Positions 33,579 to 47,400 of a DNA stretch of 64,000 nucleotides are shown here, piece by piece; the stretch's first letter is position 1; each line of letters begins with the position of its first letter. This stretch comes from Enoplolaimus lenunculus (Eukaryota > Nematoda > Enoplea > Enoplida > Thoracostomopsidae): NCBI GenBank assembly GCA_030248215.1, contig JASANG010003525.1, forward strand, positions 62,001 through 126,000, written 5' to 3'. The notes under the pieces were generated by a model, which was given only the letters and a program-made list of their open reading frames with translations, searched no databases and was not told the DNA's origin. Position numbers and translations under genes: made by a program.

Positions 33579-34019
33579 TACTGTATTGACCCGAATAAGA
33601 GGAGGATGGGTAATAAAAGGGGGTCCTCATTTTGAGTCCGAATCAATTGGAGTCCGTATCTTTAATAAGAGTCCGTAAGCGGATAGAGTCCCTAAACCCC
33701 AATTAGAGTCCATAAATGTCAATTAACCCTAATTGTAGCGCATAAATGACTCCAGGACCAACTAATTTGAGTTTGAAACTTTAAAGCGTACTTAAATTTT
33801 GAAAGTATAAACCTTATATTATCGCTCAAGCTACTGACACAAGACAAATAAACGTTTAATTCAACGGATAATTGCAGTACCGGATATATATCAGTAACGA
33901 AGGACGGCGGAGCGTGGGTTAAAAACAAATAACAGTCCGTAACCGAATAACAAGGGGGTTACCCTCTGCAAAGGCCAAATAAATATCAGTCTCCCCCTCT
34001 TATTCGGGTCCCTACAGTA
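33579..34019. repeat. Family S DNA element, complete
   Basis: Ends CTGTATTGACCCGAATAAG and TTATTCGGGTCCCTACAG, with TA on each side. The interior order is as in the 1.1-kb copy. It lies between the two convergent genes. Confidence 0.85.
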
Positions 34020-34073
34020 TGTGCGAAAAATGTGAACTGCGTGGCCCCAAATAAGATTTAGGTTAAACATTTG

Positions 34074-34216
34074 GGCCCATGTAAAGGTTAGGGGCGGTAC
34101 GTTTCTCTGTGGGACTGCAATAGAGTAAACTTAAGCTTTAGACCATTTTTTGCTTGGCGGCTTAGGCTTAGGAATATGCTTATAATACTGTTCCGCCCCT
34201 GTTCTTTACATTGGCC
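34074..34216. repeat. Family U element
   Basis: GGCCCATGTAAAGGTTAGGG to TGTTCTTTACATTGGCC, flanked by AACATTTG and AGCATTTG, an 8-bp duplication with one mismatch. Only one or two TTAGGC units remain. Confidence 0.8.
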
Positions 34217-34699
34217 AGCATTTGTTAATTCCATGATGCCGGCTGTTGAGAGGAATGGCGTGATAGCAGCTAAATTCACTAATGAACAAGAATTAAGAAC
34301 ATTTACTACGAACAAGCAATTTTACTTGCATATGTACACGTACTCAGTATAGCATCTATTTCCAGTCAGCGATAAACCGAAAATAAGTATATAGCTTACA
34401 CTCGCCCTGAACTGAAAACAGTGTTAGTTTAAAATAAACGTAAAATTCTAGTTTAGCTATGCCGTTCATGCCATTTAAGTTTTACTTAAACTCATATTCA
34501 AGTACAGTTAAGCTGTTTTTGAAACAACCTACAAAACGACTGAACAGCTGAACTGTGTAACAGGAACCATAGTAAAACTCTGCTGCAATATAGATTTCCT
34601 TCTGTAAGAATTGCAGCCAAACTTCAAAACCTTTTAAACTTGGTTCGTATTCTGAAAGCACCAGTTTAGCGATAGGTTTATACTTCAAAACCAAAGCAG

Positions 34700-34855
34700 A
34701 CTCGTAGCCAGTTCATTTTGCTAGGTTGCCTAAAAAGATTCCAGGTGGCGCATACAAGGGTTTTCGATGACTTACTAGCATGGTTGAATATTTTGTAAAT
34801 ACGACAAAATTCTTCAAGGGGGTCTGAGCCCCCCGTCCCCTGGGTAAGCGGTGTG
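34700..34855. repeat. Family V element
   Basis: TCGTAGCCAGTTCATTTTGC, AAGGGTTTTCGATGACTTAC and GGGTCTGAGCCCCCCG in the family order, ending near CCCTGGGTAAGCGG. Confidence 0.6.
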
Positions 34856-35310
34856 AACCGAAGACCAAACTTTGTTGCAAAATGTTATGTTTTTGTATGA
34901 ACACGATTGCCACCAACTTTATAAAATTCCATGAAAACAAACCGGTAACTGTTGATTAATAAGTACTTGTTTCCTTCCCCCACTCAAATAACGAACCTGA
35001 GCCTAAGCTTGAAGTTAAGCCAAAACCTAAAAACCTGAGCCTTAACTTATTAAGCGTAAGCCTACGCCCTAGCCTATGCCTACGCAAGTGATAGTGTAAT
35101 ATATACACGTTGTAGGGGGAACCTTTCGACTACTAAAATTAACATTAGTCTGGTGGAAAGTAGGTAAACTAGTAAACAAGTACCGACTATGTTAACACAT
35201 CCGTTTGGAGAATACTTGAAACTGCTTTTCAAACTTTTAAAATCGTTCTCGTCCAACATATGCCCCATTATAATTTTAAAATTGAAAAGTATTAAAATAT
35301 TAATTTACAA

Positions 35311-35442
35311 TTAATGTATCATAATTTGATCTTCATAAAACGCGATAAGGCACAAAATGCCGGCACCAACAATAAGTCCACCGTTCGATAAAAAGAATCC
35401 AGTATACGTACGTTCTGGTTGAACTTCACGTAACTCGTTTAA
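35311..35442 (-). CDS. ZIP transporter, last exon
   Basis: Acceptor TTTTTTTGCAG, 43 codons and TAA. It encodes [17 protein letters not shown], a last membrane span ([15 protein letters not shown]) and YEDQIMIH. The short tail after YED is the normal ZIP ending. Confidence 0.92.
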   Translation of the reverse strand, partial: LNELREVQPERTYTGFFLSNGGLIVGAGILCLIAFYEDQIMIH

Positions 35443-38400
35443 CTGCAAAAAAAGCTTTCGTTCGCTTTAGGAACGTAAATTTAGGACCCATATTCTCAAA
35501 TGCGTATAGCACTTATGTCATCAGTTAGCGTTCGGTTTTCAAACTGACGAACATCTGCAATTGCAGATCTCAAAATTGGCACAAAAGTAAGACAAATCAA
35601 ACGCGAACAATGTGCTGAATTTCGAACCTGATTATGGCGCTGATACCAAGGTTACAGGACCTATCACAAACTGATGCCTAGGTGCAATACACATTTGAGA
35701 ATACGGGCTGAGAACGTAGCTGAATCTAAGACTATTTTGAACTCTTGTACCAGTGTGAGACTTTACCCGCTGGAACGAGCGGGAAAACGAGAGTCTGAGT
35801 AAAGAATTTCAAGTCGCGGGTGTACTCGCGGGTAAAGATTTGTATAACGCGGGTAAAAAATTCACAGTTGTTACCGAGACATACTTTTTAAGGTTTAAGG
35901 TGCAAAATATTCGCTATTGTCTGTGTTAACTTCTGGTCAGTTGCTGTTCGGTGCTTTATTTAGTTGGATTTAAAATTTTGTTGTTACTAGTAAAGTTTCC
36001 TGTGCAAAAATATATAAAAGCTATAAATGCAAAACTTCATTAAAGACCAAATCACCAGCGATCTTAATAATACTGGTTTAGCTTCTGGCGCGGGTGAAAC
36101 TTGGGTCTCGGTAGATTTTTTGCGTGGATATACTCGGGCGTAACAAATTTTTCTCTGTGTGGGTAAAGCGCGGGTCGGGTAGAAAATCCTTACCCACATT
36201 CCAGTGTGTGTTGCATCCTTGGTTTGCTTCTAAGCTTAGGCTTGAGAAAATGCTAGCGGTATCAAGGAATACAGCTTTGCTGTCTTTAGCTAATCTTTAC
36301 CCTCAAACGTGGAACAGTGTACAAGAGCCATATTTTGGGTGCAAAAAATACAAAAAACAGCAGCATTTATTAAGTAGAAAACCGTTTAACTAGTAAAGAT
36401 GACATAGCTAATAATGGAAGACTATTTTGCCCAGCCAAATTTGTGCATTGAAATAACCAAGCGGCATTTAAAGCTTACAAAGACGAGAAAATATGAAAAT
36501 AAATAAAGCCCCATTCACACGTGCAAACTTTTGCTGCGAGAACTCGCAGCTGCAACTTGCACGAAATACTTGCAGCTGCAAGGGTTTTAAAAGGAACATC
36601 CCGATTGACCAATCAAAGTACAGGTGCAAGAAATTCAAGCGACTAGGAACTGCGTTCACAGGTGCAAATTAAATTAAAATAGCATAAATTCCAGGGAATA
36701 ATTTGCAGCTGCACGAACTTCAAAGTTGCTTTATGACCAAACTTGCACATGCAAATTTCACGTTGAAATTTTTGCTGCAAAAACTTGCACGTTTGAATAG
36801 GACTTAACATAGCTGCCTACAACTGGGTTTTAAACCCATTCTTGCACAATGCATCATGAGTATTAATATAATACAAAGTAGGTATTCGAAATTTATACAT
36901 AATATGGTGAACAGAACAAGCTTAAGCTTTAGACTATTTTTTGCTTGGCTTTAGGCCTAGGCTTAGGAATATACATATTCTTACGATTAGGCTTAGGCTT
37001 AGGATTAAGCTTTTATAATATTGTTCCGCCCCTGTTCTTTACATTTTCCCGATTTCTGAACTACTACTGGCTATTAGCTATTGACGTCATTTTCTATAAA
37101 GTAGACCACTTTTCATTAAATTCCTAAGGGGTCCACAATCCGTACGCCTCGCCTTACACTTACCATGGCAACCAATGAAATATAAATAAACGTTCCGAGA
37201 ACAAGGGCAAAAATCCACGGAAGCACTCCACAAAGAGATGATAGTCCAATCGCAATATAGAGTCCAATGATTGCTGGAACAGCTGAGAGTCCATTCAGAA
37301 GCAGGGCTTTTTTGACCGATAGTCCAGTGTTTAGTAAAACGGCGAAATCTCCTGAAATAAAACCCGCCTACAAATGTAATTCACATCTCATCACAACAGT
37401 TAATCGGGGACGCGTTCGAGGAAAGATTACGTGATTTTGCCTGGGTTTCTGAAACCTTGAGTCATGCGTAGGTGGACTGATATATATACCTCAAATTTTG
37501 AGGATGATTTGTTTTGTGAATTCTGTGGTTTGGTGTTCTGTTAGTAAACTTAGTTTTCTTGCACTCATCCTTCAAGAACACAACAGTGTTTTGTGGCGAT
37601 CAGGGTTTTTTTCGTTTACTATACGCGGCATCAACGTTTGTTTGTTTTTTGTCCTGAGTTATGGCCGAGTTTTCCGACATGATCAAGCTGTTCCAGCAAC
37701 AAATGGCGGCGCAGCAGGAACAACATAAGCAACAGATGGATGTTTTGCAGGAGCAAAACAAGCGACTGCTACAATCGCTCCGGCTCCCCAGCAGTACGAC
37801 GGGTCATGTGTCGATTCCTAGCTTTTCTCCATTCGATTCGACGACAGAATTATGGACCGACTACTGGGCCGGATTCAACACATTTGTCGGCGCACATTCG
37901 ATCCTAATCGACCGGCAAGCCCAAGTGTTTCTCACGAATCAAACCGCGACGATTTACAAGACACTGGGCAATCTTGCAGTTCAGCAAACCCCGGTCAAAG
38001 ACATCAACGACCTCACAATCGCCGAAATCGCTGATTTTATGCGGGATCAATTCGACCCCAAGCGGTACGTGGTTCGAGAGCGGTTCAAGTTCTGGTCAGA
38101 TATGCAGCGAAAACCAGGCGAGACGATACAAGAATTGGCCGCACGAATTCGACAAGACGCCGTCACGTGCGATTTTCCGTCGATCAAGGATCCGCAAGAC
38201 GAGGCCCTACGAACCCGGTTCATTTGCTCGGTCGGGAACGAAGCGGTCCTCAAAGCCCTGTTCAAGGTCCCTGACGATACGCTGACGTTTTCGAAAACGA
38301 TTTCAATCGCACTCGAAACCGAAGACGCTGCGCGGGTGGCAAAAGAAACAGTGTACGGCACGCGACCCCAACCGATTCATGCGATCGACAAGGCTAAGTC

Positions 38401-41400
38401 GTCAACCAAGCATGAAAAAAGTCCCAAGGCAAGTCAACGAACAAGGGCAAATCCGTGTCAATGGCGGGCATTCCCAAGGGCACATGCGGACGGTGTGGTG
38501 GCAAAGATCATCGAGGCAACGATTGCCGTCACAAGACGACCACATGCAACTACTGCGGGATCATTGGTCACATCGAACGCATTTGCTTAAAAAAGAAAAA
38601 GGGCATTCAGGTGGCGGCTCAAGACAATTCTCAAGCCATAAAGGCAATCGTGACCATCGACACGGTTAATACGGTCAATTCAATTCCACGACTTCAACAA
38701 TCCGTCGAGATTCAAGGCCGTTTGTTCGATTTTGAGGTTGACACCGGGGCAAGTGACAATTTTTGTAGCGAGTCCGTGTGGTCCGAGCTGGGCAAACCCG
38801 CAATCGATATCGTGACGCACAGATACGAGGCTGCCACTGGCGATACAATTGCGGTCAAAGGTCGTTTTCAAACAACTGCCAGGATTCCTGATTCAAATGC
38901 TCAAACTGTGGCGTTCACGGTTACTTCGCAGCCCAATCTCAATATCATTGGCCGAAGCGGTATTGTCGCATTGGGAATCAACGTCAACTCGATGTTAGCA
39001 GCGCTGACGACGGTTTCACTATGCCGCAACGTCAACAGCATTCAAAACAACGCTGCAAATTTTCGAGCTCTACAACAAGCGTGCCGACAATTGTGCGAGG
39101 AGTTCCCACAGGTGTTCAAGTCCGAGCTCGGTTGCCTACGAGGGTTGCAGCTCGATATTCAATTCAAGGACGACGCACGTCCAATATTCTGCAAACCGCG
39201 AACAGTTCCGTTAGCAATTCGAGACGAGTTTTGGCAACCAACAAGCTTCAACGAATGGGGTACCCCTGTGGTACCGATCCGCAAGGCGCTTCTTCCGGGT
39301 CAATCAACTGCCAAGATTAGAGTGTGCGGCGACTATTCGGTGACAGTAAACCCTCAATTGGAGGATCATCGACATCCAATTCCACTGCCTGAGGAGCTTA
39401 TGCGCCGGCTGCAAGGTGGTTTTGGATTTACAAAAATATATTTGGCGGATGCCTACAACCAGATCGAGTTATCAACGGACATCCAGAAGAAGCTCGCATT
39501 GAGCACTCACCGTGGCGTACTGCTTCAGCGACGACTGCCGTTTGGGATCAAATCTGCTCCGGGATACTTCCAACAAATAATGGATCAATTGACTGCAGAT
39601 CTCAGTGGTGTTGCCGTCTACTTGGACGACATTCTGGTCAGCGGCAAGGACGCAAGAGATCATATGGCAAATCTCCGGGCATTACTCCAACGTCTAGACG
39701 ATAAAGGCTTGCGATGCCGCCTTGAAAAATGCTCATTTGCTGAACCTGAAGTCGAATACCTCGGTCACTGTTTGACTCAGAGCGGTACGGCGAAGGGCAA
39801 AAAGGTCGACGCAGTTCAACAGATGCCTCCTCCGCAGGACATATCCTCTCTCCAATCGTTTTTGGGATCCATCCAGTTTTACGGGAAATTTCTTCCGAAA
39901 TTGGCAACAATCGCCGAACCACTCAATCGCTTACGGAAGAAAAACAGCCTTTCGTTTGGGGAACCGAGCAACAGGCAGCATTCGACAAACTGAAGAGCCT
40001 ATTGTCAACAAATGTTATACTGGCTCACTTTGATCCCTCGCTTACTCTCGGTATGTCTTGCGACGCTTCAAATGTCGGCATCGGAGCCGTGCTTTTTCAT
40101 CGTTATCCTGATGGTAGCGAACGACCAATATATAACGTATCAAAAACGTTGTCTGAGTCCCAAAAGCGCTATAGTCAAGTCCAGAAAGAAGCATTGTCGA
40201 TTGTCTACGGCCTGCACAAGTTTCACCATTATCTATATGGACGCAAGTTTGTGCTAGCTACTGATCACAAGCCGTTAGTGGCAATGTTTGGGTCTCACAA
40301 ACAAACACCGGTCATGGCCGCCAATCGCTTGGCACGTTGGGCCACTACTCTTCACCAGTACGACTACGATATCGAGTATCGGAAAACCTCAGATCACGGA
40401 AACGCCGATGCACTCAGTCGACTTCCAGCAAGTGAAGACGCCGACTTTGACAGCAAGGAGGGGGAGGCAGATGTCGATACTGTGTACACCATCTACCTCA
40501 TCGGGCGCCAAATTAATTCCGACGACAGTCTAGCGGTAGTGAAAGCAACAGCGGCGGATCCCGTTCTTACGACAGTCATACGGTTTACTAGGGAGGGATG
40601 GCCCGGCGTACTGACAACAGAAGTTCACAGCAACCTGCGATATACGGTTGCCGACTTCAAACGCGTGGCCGATTCATTATCCGTTTCAAATGGATGTTTG
40701 TTCTACGGTAGCCGGTTGGTGGTTCCGGAAACTCTCCAACCACATGTACTGCAACTTCTACATGTGGGACACTTTGGAATTCAGCGTATGAAGCAGCTGG
40801 CGCGAACAGCAGTATATTGGCCTCGCCTGGACACTGATATCGTTCATCAAGGGCAAACGTGCAATACGTGCGCGGAACATCAGAATAAACCTCCTAAAGT
40901 AGCAAATCATCCATGGATGCTGCCAGAAAAGTCTTGGAGCCGACTTCATCTGGACCATGCGATCAATTTTCTTGGTTCTAACTGGCTGGTCATCACAGAT
41001 GCGTATTCAAAGTACCCGTGCATCCACCCAACCGGTGCGATCACCGCCAAAGCAACAACGGAGCTATTAGCCGAGGATTTTGCTCATTTCGGTTACCCAC
41101 ACACCTTGGTAACTGACAACGCTCCAACATTCAAATCGGAAGAGTTTCAGTCATGGTGTAAGGTGCGCGGGATAATTCACCTCACAGGAGCACCATACCA
41201 TCCGGAAACAAATGGATCTGCCGAGCGGTTGGTTCAAACCTTCAAGCAGTCCCTGAAGAAATCCAGTCTGCCCCCAAAACCAGCGCTTCAACAATTTCTA
41301 ATGCAATATCGACGCACACCCCTAGCTTCGGGGTTTTCTCCGAGCGAACTATTGAACGGACGACAGATTCGAACACAAGTTGACGCATTGGCTCCTTCTC

Positions 41401-44400
41401 CAGCGCACATTGCTCAAAGCCGTCAATGTCGTGAGAACAACCGGAGCGAGAAACCTATTGAGTCAGTAAACCTCATTTACAAGAAAGGAACACCGTGTTA
41501 CGCTCTATATTGCGGTCCACGACGCGACAAAGATCCGCGATGGGTTCCTGCGATCGTCACCAAAGTATTTGGCCCTCGAAGTGTCAACGTCCGCGTGTTC
41601 CCAAAAGGACCGGTATGGCGTCGACACATTGAACAGCTACGACCTCGGTTTGGGGTGAAGGAGGACAGCGATCCGGGCGACAGTCCACCTGAGAATAAAC
41701 CCACAAACAATTGTGAAAAATCCTTTCAATCGGTCGACCCGACAAAGAGATCAAGTCCGCGCCAACCGATTGGCGATGAATACGGTAGGCATAATCCCCG
41801 ACGTTCTAAGAGAAATCGAAAACCAGTCAGCTGCAAGGTGTGTCCCTAGCAAGCGAAGGTGGTGGCCTCAATTCCGGCCGAGAGGTGACGTGATCATCAC
41901 GTGAATAACGACATCATTTGCATATGAAATATGATATAATATGTACAATTCGGAGGCAATTATGATTGAGTCATGCGTAGGTGGACTGATATATATACCT
42001 CAAATTTTGAGGATGATTTGTTTTGTGAATTCTGTGGTTTGGTGTTCTGTTAGTAAACTTAGTTTTCTTGCACTCATCCTTCAAGAACACAACACCTTAC
42101 TTAAGTATTTACTTAAGTTATACTTAAGTAATTACTTAAATCGCCGACTTAAGTAAATACTTAACCTTTTAACAAACGAATAAGCTCCAAATGTGAGCCA
42201 TGGTCATAACAATAAAACAATAGCTTTTGCTTTATATTAACGGAGGCGTCATCAGTCTTTAATTCCAGTAGACCAAGCTAAGTATACTTGAACTGTTAAT
42301 CTGTAATATACCAAATTTGTTCAGCGACTTAAGTATTTACTTACCTTAAGTATGCTTCTAAAAACGACAAAATGGTTAAGTAACTACTTAGCATGTACTT
42401 AAGTACTAAGTCGTACTTAAGTAGGATTTTCGAAACCGAGCCATTATTTCTCACTGAAATTTTGTTGAAAGACAACAACAAAAGCACATTTTTACAGCGC
42501 GGTAACCTATAGAAGTAAAAAAACTTTATCGCTCTCTATACTCGCTCGCAAAAAAAAACTTTTTGACATGATTATCACGTTTCGAAATGAAATTATCACT
42601 ACGCCCTTGAAGCTACTTGGGCTGTTGTAGACTTTCCTGCCCAGTTAAGGATTTACAGTTTAGGCTTATATATAAACAAACTGAATCTCTTATGAGTTAT
42701 CAAAATGCGAAATTAAATGCTTAATTTCAAATACCGAGTTCATGGGGAACTTCGTGACAAACAAGGGCAATCGTAGTTGAAAGGCCAAGAGTAAGCGAAG
42801 ATGCAAACGACGCGCCGAGTGCTAAGCCGTCGGCGAAATTGTGCAACGCACCGCCAAAAATGATCATAAATACTACTGGTTTCAGACCTGAAATGATTGT
42901 GATTAGATACAGAAAATTAGTTGAGCAATGTTAAAAAAATTAGCCTAAAGCCCCATTCACGCGAGCAAGTGTTTGTTGCGAGAACATGCAGCTGCAAATT
43001 GCACGCAGAACTGGCATTTTTTCATCAGCCAATGCAGAAAGCGGCTGCAATAAATTCAGTGAACTTGCACGGTTATTCACACGTGTGAATTAAATTCTCA
43101 GCTATGATTTTTAATGATTAGCTGCTGCAAGTTTTTCGAACGGGATTTTGGACAAAACTTGCAGGTGCCACTAGCGGATACAGAGGAAGGAGGCGGTGAA
43201 GGGGCGGGCACCCCCCCGTTAGAAATTTTTTCTGTGTTAAAATGGTAAGGTCTCTACCCCACAATTTTTCCCCTCGAAATATTTTTGGAAAACATCATTT
43301 TTCCCGCAGAATTTTTTGTGATAAAATATTAAGGTCCCTGCCTTGCAGTTTTTCGCCTTCAGAAAATTTTGTTGTATAAAATGATAAGGATCCTACCTTG
43401 CATTTTTTGCGTTTCATAACATTTGCCAGCCCGCCCGTCCTCCGTCAAAAAATTTTGGATCCACCTCTGGCAAGTGCAAGTTGCAGCTGCAAGTTCTCGC
43501 AGTAAAAACTTGCACGTGTGAATAGGGCTTATAATATATATAACATACCCTTGCACATTTCCTAAACATTCATGTGTCACAGGTTATGGAGTCCCAGGGG
43601 AGCAGCAGCTAATCCACAAACATTGAGGAGCCGCATACCCTGGGGGTGCCATATATATCGGCGTAAAAAACCTCGCAAACGAAACGATAGTGAAGCCGAG
43701 TGCACTTTTAGTAATTTGAAAAATAGGCATGGACCTTACTAACCTTACTATTTTTTATAGAACTTTTCATTCGTTTTGCGTAATATTTTTTGACTTTTAA
43801 AACGAAAGGATCCGGCCTTTCTGCCCCCACCCAGCTGTTGCTTCGTTGTTCAGTTCCAGCCATATCCGCTCTGTCGTTTCTAGCTGCGAAAAAAGAAACA
43901 GGCCTGGTGTTTTAGACGATTCCTAATAACCATCTGCAAACAGGGCTGTAGACATTGTAAAACATGGTTTGCCAGTCAGTATTACAGTTTTGTAGCTTCA
44001 ACAAGCAGTAACTTCGAAAGAGTAACTGATTTTTAACATCAGTTGACTTTATAACCTACGTTCAAATTTACCAAATAAAACCTGAAATCTCAACTATAAT
44101 TGTATATAGCTTACGATCACTTCGCAGATATATGCTATGCAGAGTGCAACCGGGATTCCGGTTCTGGTTGGGGTATCTGGTATTTTTCACTATACGGTTC
44201 CGGTAATAAATCCGGTTTTTTACCCGAATTTCCGGAATTTTCGGTATTGAAAATTTCTCTCATTTGAAAATTTAAGACAAATATAGTATATTATTCTAAT
44301 ATTTTTCTAAAATTATCTGAGCGTGTATTGCCAAAATTATCAATACTTGTCCTACTCTATAATTTATCATACGTTTCCCAGCTTCTGCATTTGTTTGGAG

Positions 44401-47400
44401 GGATTTGACATTCTCTATGGTGTGTTTACACCATTAAAAGTGATGAATAGCTTTAAAATGAACTTTTCGGTAACAACTGTTTTTGTTTTCCGGATGCGGT
44501 ATTTTTTAACGTTCCTATTCCGGCATCTTATAATTCCGTTACCATCCTGCTGCCGGGAGGCTGCAAAAATCTGCCTACACTTGAATTTTGTATTATAAAA
44601 TGCGTGTGAAAATCAACAGCAAAGGCAAAAAACATGACTTACCGCAAATATTTCTTGATCCAATAACATCAATAATGCCACCGACTGCGTGTGAATGTAA
44701 ATGTTGATGAGCATCGAACACTTGAATTTTCTGTCCCGTCTGCAATAAAAATATTTTTTTAAAAACTGTATTCTCAAATGTGTACAGCACCTATCTCCCA
44801 CTGAAAGTGGAACAAGGAACTCAACTGATACTAAATATACAAAAATACCAAAAGTAGCTAAGTTTACCACAAGCTTCTATAGAACTATTTATACCAGCGG
44901 TCAAGACAGCTCATTTGGTCATGTTTCACGGCACTCGTTCTCCGTGTGATCTGGTCCTTGAACTTTATTAAAAGTTCCTGCGGATTTTTTCAACTCAAGT
45001 ATGATACATCCGGCAAAGCTTTTGTAATTCTTGAGGAGACCCCATACTTTGGTTTAGGCGTAGGATGTAGACTAGGCTTAGACTAGGCTTTGGCGTTCCC
45101 TTTAGTCTTATGATTAGGCTTTTACTTTTGAATTAGCTTCGGGTTTGGCTCATAAATTCAACAGTATATATGCGATTCCACTTAGTTTGTCGAGCTAGGA
45201 CAAATTGTGTTATATTTATAGTCATGAATAGGAGGCATTATGAGAAATTTAAAAATTCAAAAAATTTTAAAATCCACCCTTGTTTGGGTAGTAGTCGGCT
45301 GGCTGCCACTTAACAGAAACGAACCGGCTTTTACCAAAGAAATTTGCTTCCTGTGTTTTGGCTGTTATGAAATTTTTTTGCGGCTTGGAAGAAGTGTCGG
45401 CTGATGCAAAGCAACTGCTTCTGTAACTTAATTTTTCTTGCTAAATTTACCGACAACTTTGCTGTATGACTCATACGTCGACGTTGCATCGGAGTACCAG
45501 TGATCGGTTTTGGATCATATCCATCATAATCTTCGTCTTCTTCGTCTGTTGAGCTTGAATTCTTTGTCGTTTTTGTCAATCTTCCGTTGTGTCGTTGTGT
45601 GCCATTACTGTACTGTCCAACGCCTCCCATTTCTACATCTCGTTCCACTGTTTCGTCTCCTAGTGAAATTACTGACATACCAGTTGGCGTTATTCCACCA
45701 GTGTCTGGTGTCAAACCGCCGTTGTTCCGACGCCCGTCTTGTTTCCGTGCGTCATTTCCCCGGGCATCGAGTTTCAGTGCGTTATTTTCACGGTTGTTTG
45801 TGACGTTTGAATCGGTTTTCGACTGAGATTCGAATGAATTGTACAACGGAGGAGGTTCGTTGGAATCTGGTTCGACGATTTTGACATCAGGCACATTCTC
45901 AGGATGAACCGACCATTTTTTCTTGGGTGGGCCCTAAAATTAAGGACCATAAAAGACGTTTTGTTGTCTGAACAACAGTGCTGGAGCGGACAGAGGCGGG
46001 GCATTCCCCGAAACTACAGGCTGGGGCCCCCAAACCCGCGAGCGAAACGAGCCAGAAGCCAGACGCATTTTAAGACTTCGGCGGTTTTTGCGTTACAGTT
46101 GTGGCCCATTTAGGGGTGGAGACCGCCAAATGGGAAGTATGGGAGTGGCTGCTCCGACCCTGCTGGCCAATACTATCGACAACGCACGTTCAACGCAAAA
46201 AGTAAGTACGTACGTTCAAATAATTTAAACTTGAAATGAGCACAAGAATTTCAACAAGACATACCATGACAGTTTTCAACAAAACTTTATATTGTCCAGC
46301 TAATTTAAGAGGTCCCCACCAAATCTGAGTGTATTCCCCCGATTTAACCCCCCACCCATGAATTTAAGAGTAACGGTCAAGGTTTAATTTCAAACGAAAT
46401 AGCTTCGTTAACGCATGAAATTTTGATTCCGTCAGCTTATATTCAGTGTTTTTGCTGTTTTGCACTGCGATAAACATGAACTGGTGTCGTATTTGAAAAT
46501 TTTTCGGTGGAAGAAAATACTTTTTGGCATTTCGCAACTTTTTATAGTTTTAAAGCATGTTTTTTCAGCAAATTTTTTAACATTTTGATTGACCAAAAAA
46601 AGTGTTGAAACAACAAATGTTTTCAATTCTTGTTACATAATTTCGCCACATTTTTCACCAATTTGACTAAAAAACACACTTTGTGAGGTTCAAATAAACT
46701 AATTGCTTCGCAAAACGTTCCGCACGGTAGGTACGAGGGGGACGCAACACGCAATCTTCTGCACCTCCTGGATCCGCCACTGTAAATATACATATGCGTA
46801 TAAGGTTTAATCGAAACATATTAATATTGTGACATTTTTGTCCACGTCTTACATGACGAATTCGTAATGTGTACAGTCGAGCCAACGATTCAAATAAATA
46901 AAGTCCGTAAATTGTGACAACTGCAACCAACAACTTGTACATCCTGTCGTAGTGTTCTGCAACATCTTCAGGTGACTAAAATTAACAAATATATATAATG
47001 TATAGAACAGGGCCGGAACAACAGGATAAGCCTATTTCTAAGCCTAAAGCCTAAGCCTAAGCCTAAGCGTGAGCGCAAGGATGAGCCTATTCCTAAGCCG
47101 AAATTTAAGCCTAAGCAAAAAAGTTAGTCTAAAGCTTAAGATGACTCTATTACACCCCCGCAGAAAAACGTTCCAACCCTGTTCTATACCTGGGCCGACG
47201 GCGTCGTACGATAAGTATAGCGCAACCCTAAATTATTAAATATATCCACACACCTACCGTAAAAGCTGCAAAGGTCGATTTGCAGTGCTCAATCTATTAA
47301 TTATTAGCTCAAGGCTACAGGCAGACTGAAAGCTAAGAGCGTCAAGGCCGCAACGGTTTTGGAAACATTTATTGAAGCAAAGCAAACACTTGTTTTTCAA

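Larger units (their letters stand above)
37458..42094 (+). mobile_element. Ty3/Gypsy LTR retrotransposon, young, nearly whole fossil
   Basis: 4.6 kb with two identical 128-bp LTRs, flanked by a short CCT/CCTT direct repeat. Order of parts: gag, CCHC knuckles, aspartic protease, reverse transcriptase, RNase H and integrase, all on the + strand. RNase H before integrase makes it Gypsy type. The body resembles the Mag/K02A2.6-like Gypsy lineage; no envelope gene is present. gag and pol overlap in different frames, as is common in this family with programmed frameshifting. It looks nearly whole, with about one break in pol. Identical LTRs indicate a recent insertion. GC content is higher than its surroundings. 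It sits antisense in a ZIP intron. Confidence 0.93.
37443..42440. repeat. Family T element interrupted by the Gypsy insertion
   Basis: The left tip (GGGTTTCTGAAACCTT) is at 37443-37458 and the rest resumes at 42094: CCTTACTTAAGTATTTAC, then AGTTATACTTAAGTAATTAC, and a right end CTTAAGTAGGATTTTCGAAA that is the inverse of the left tip. A second T copy at 63.3 kb shows the uninterrupted left junction (CTGAAATCTTACTTAAGT). Confidence 0.75.
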
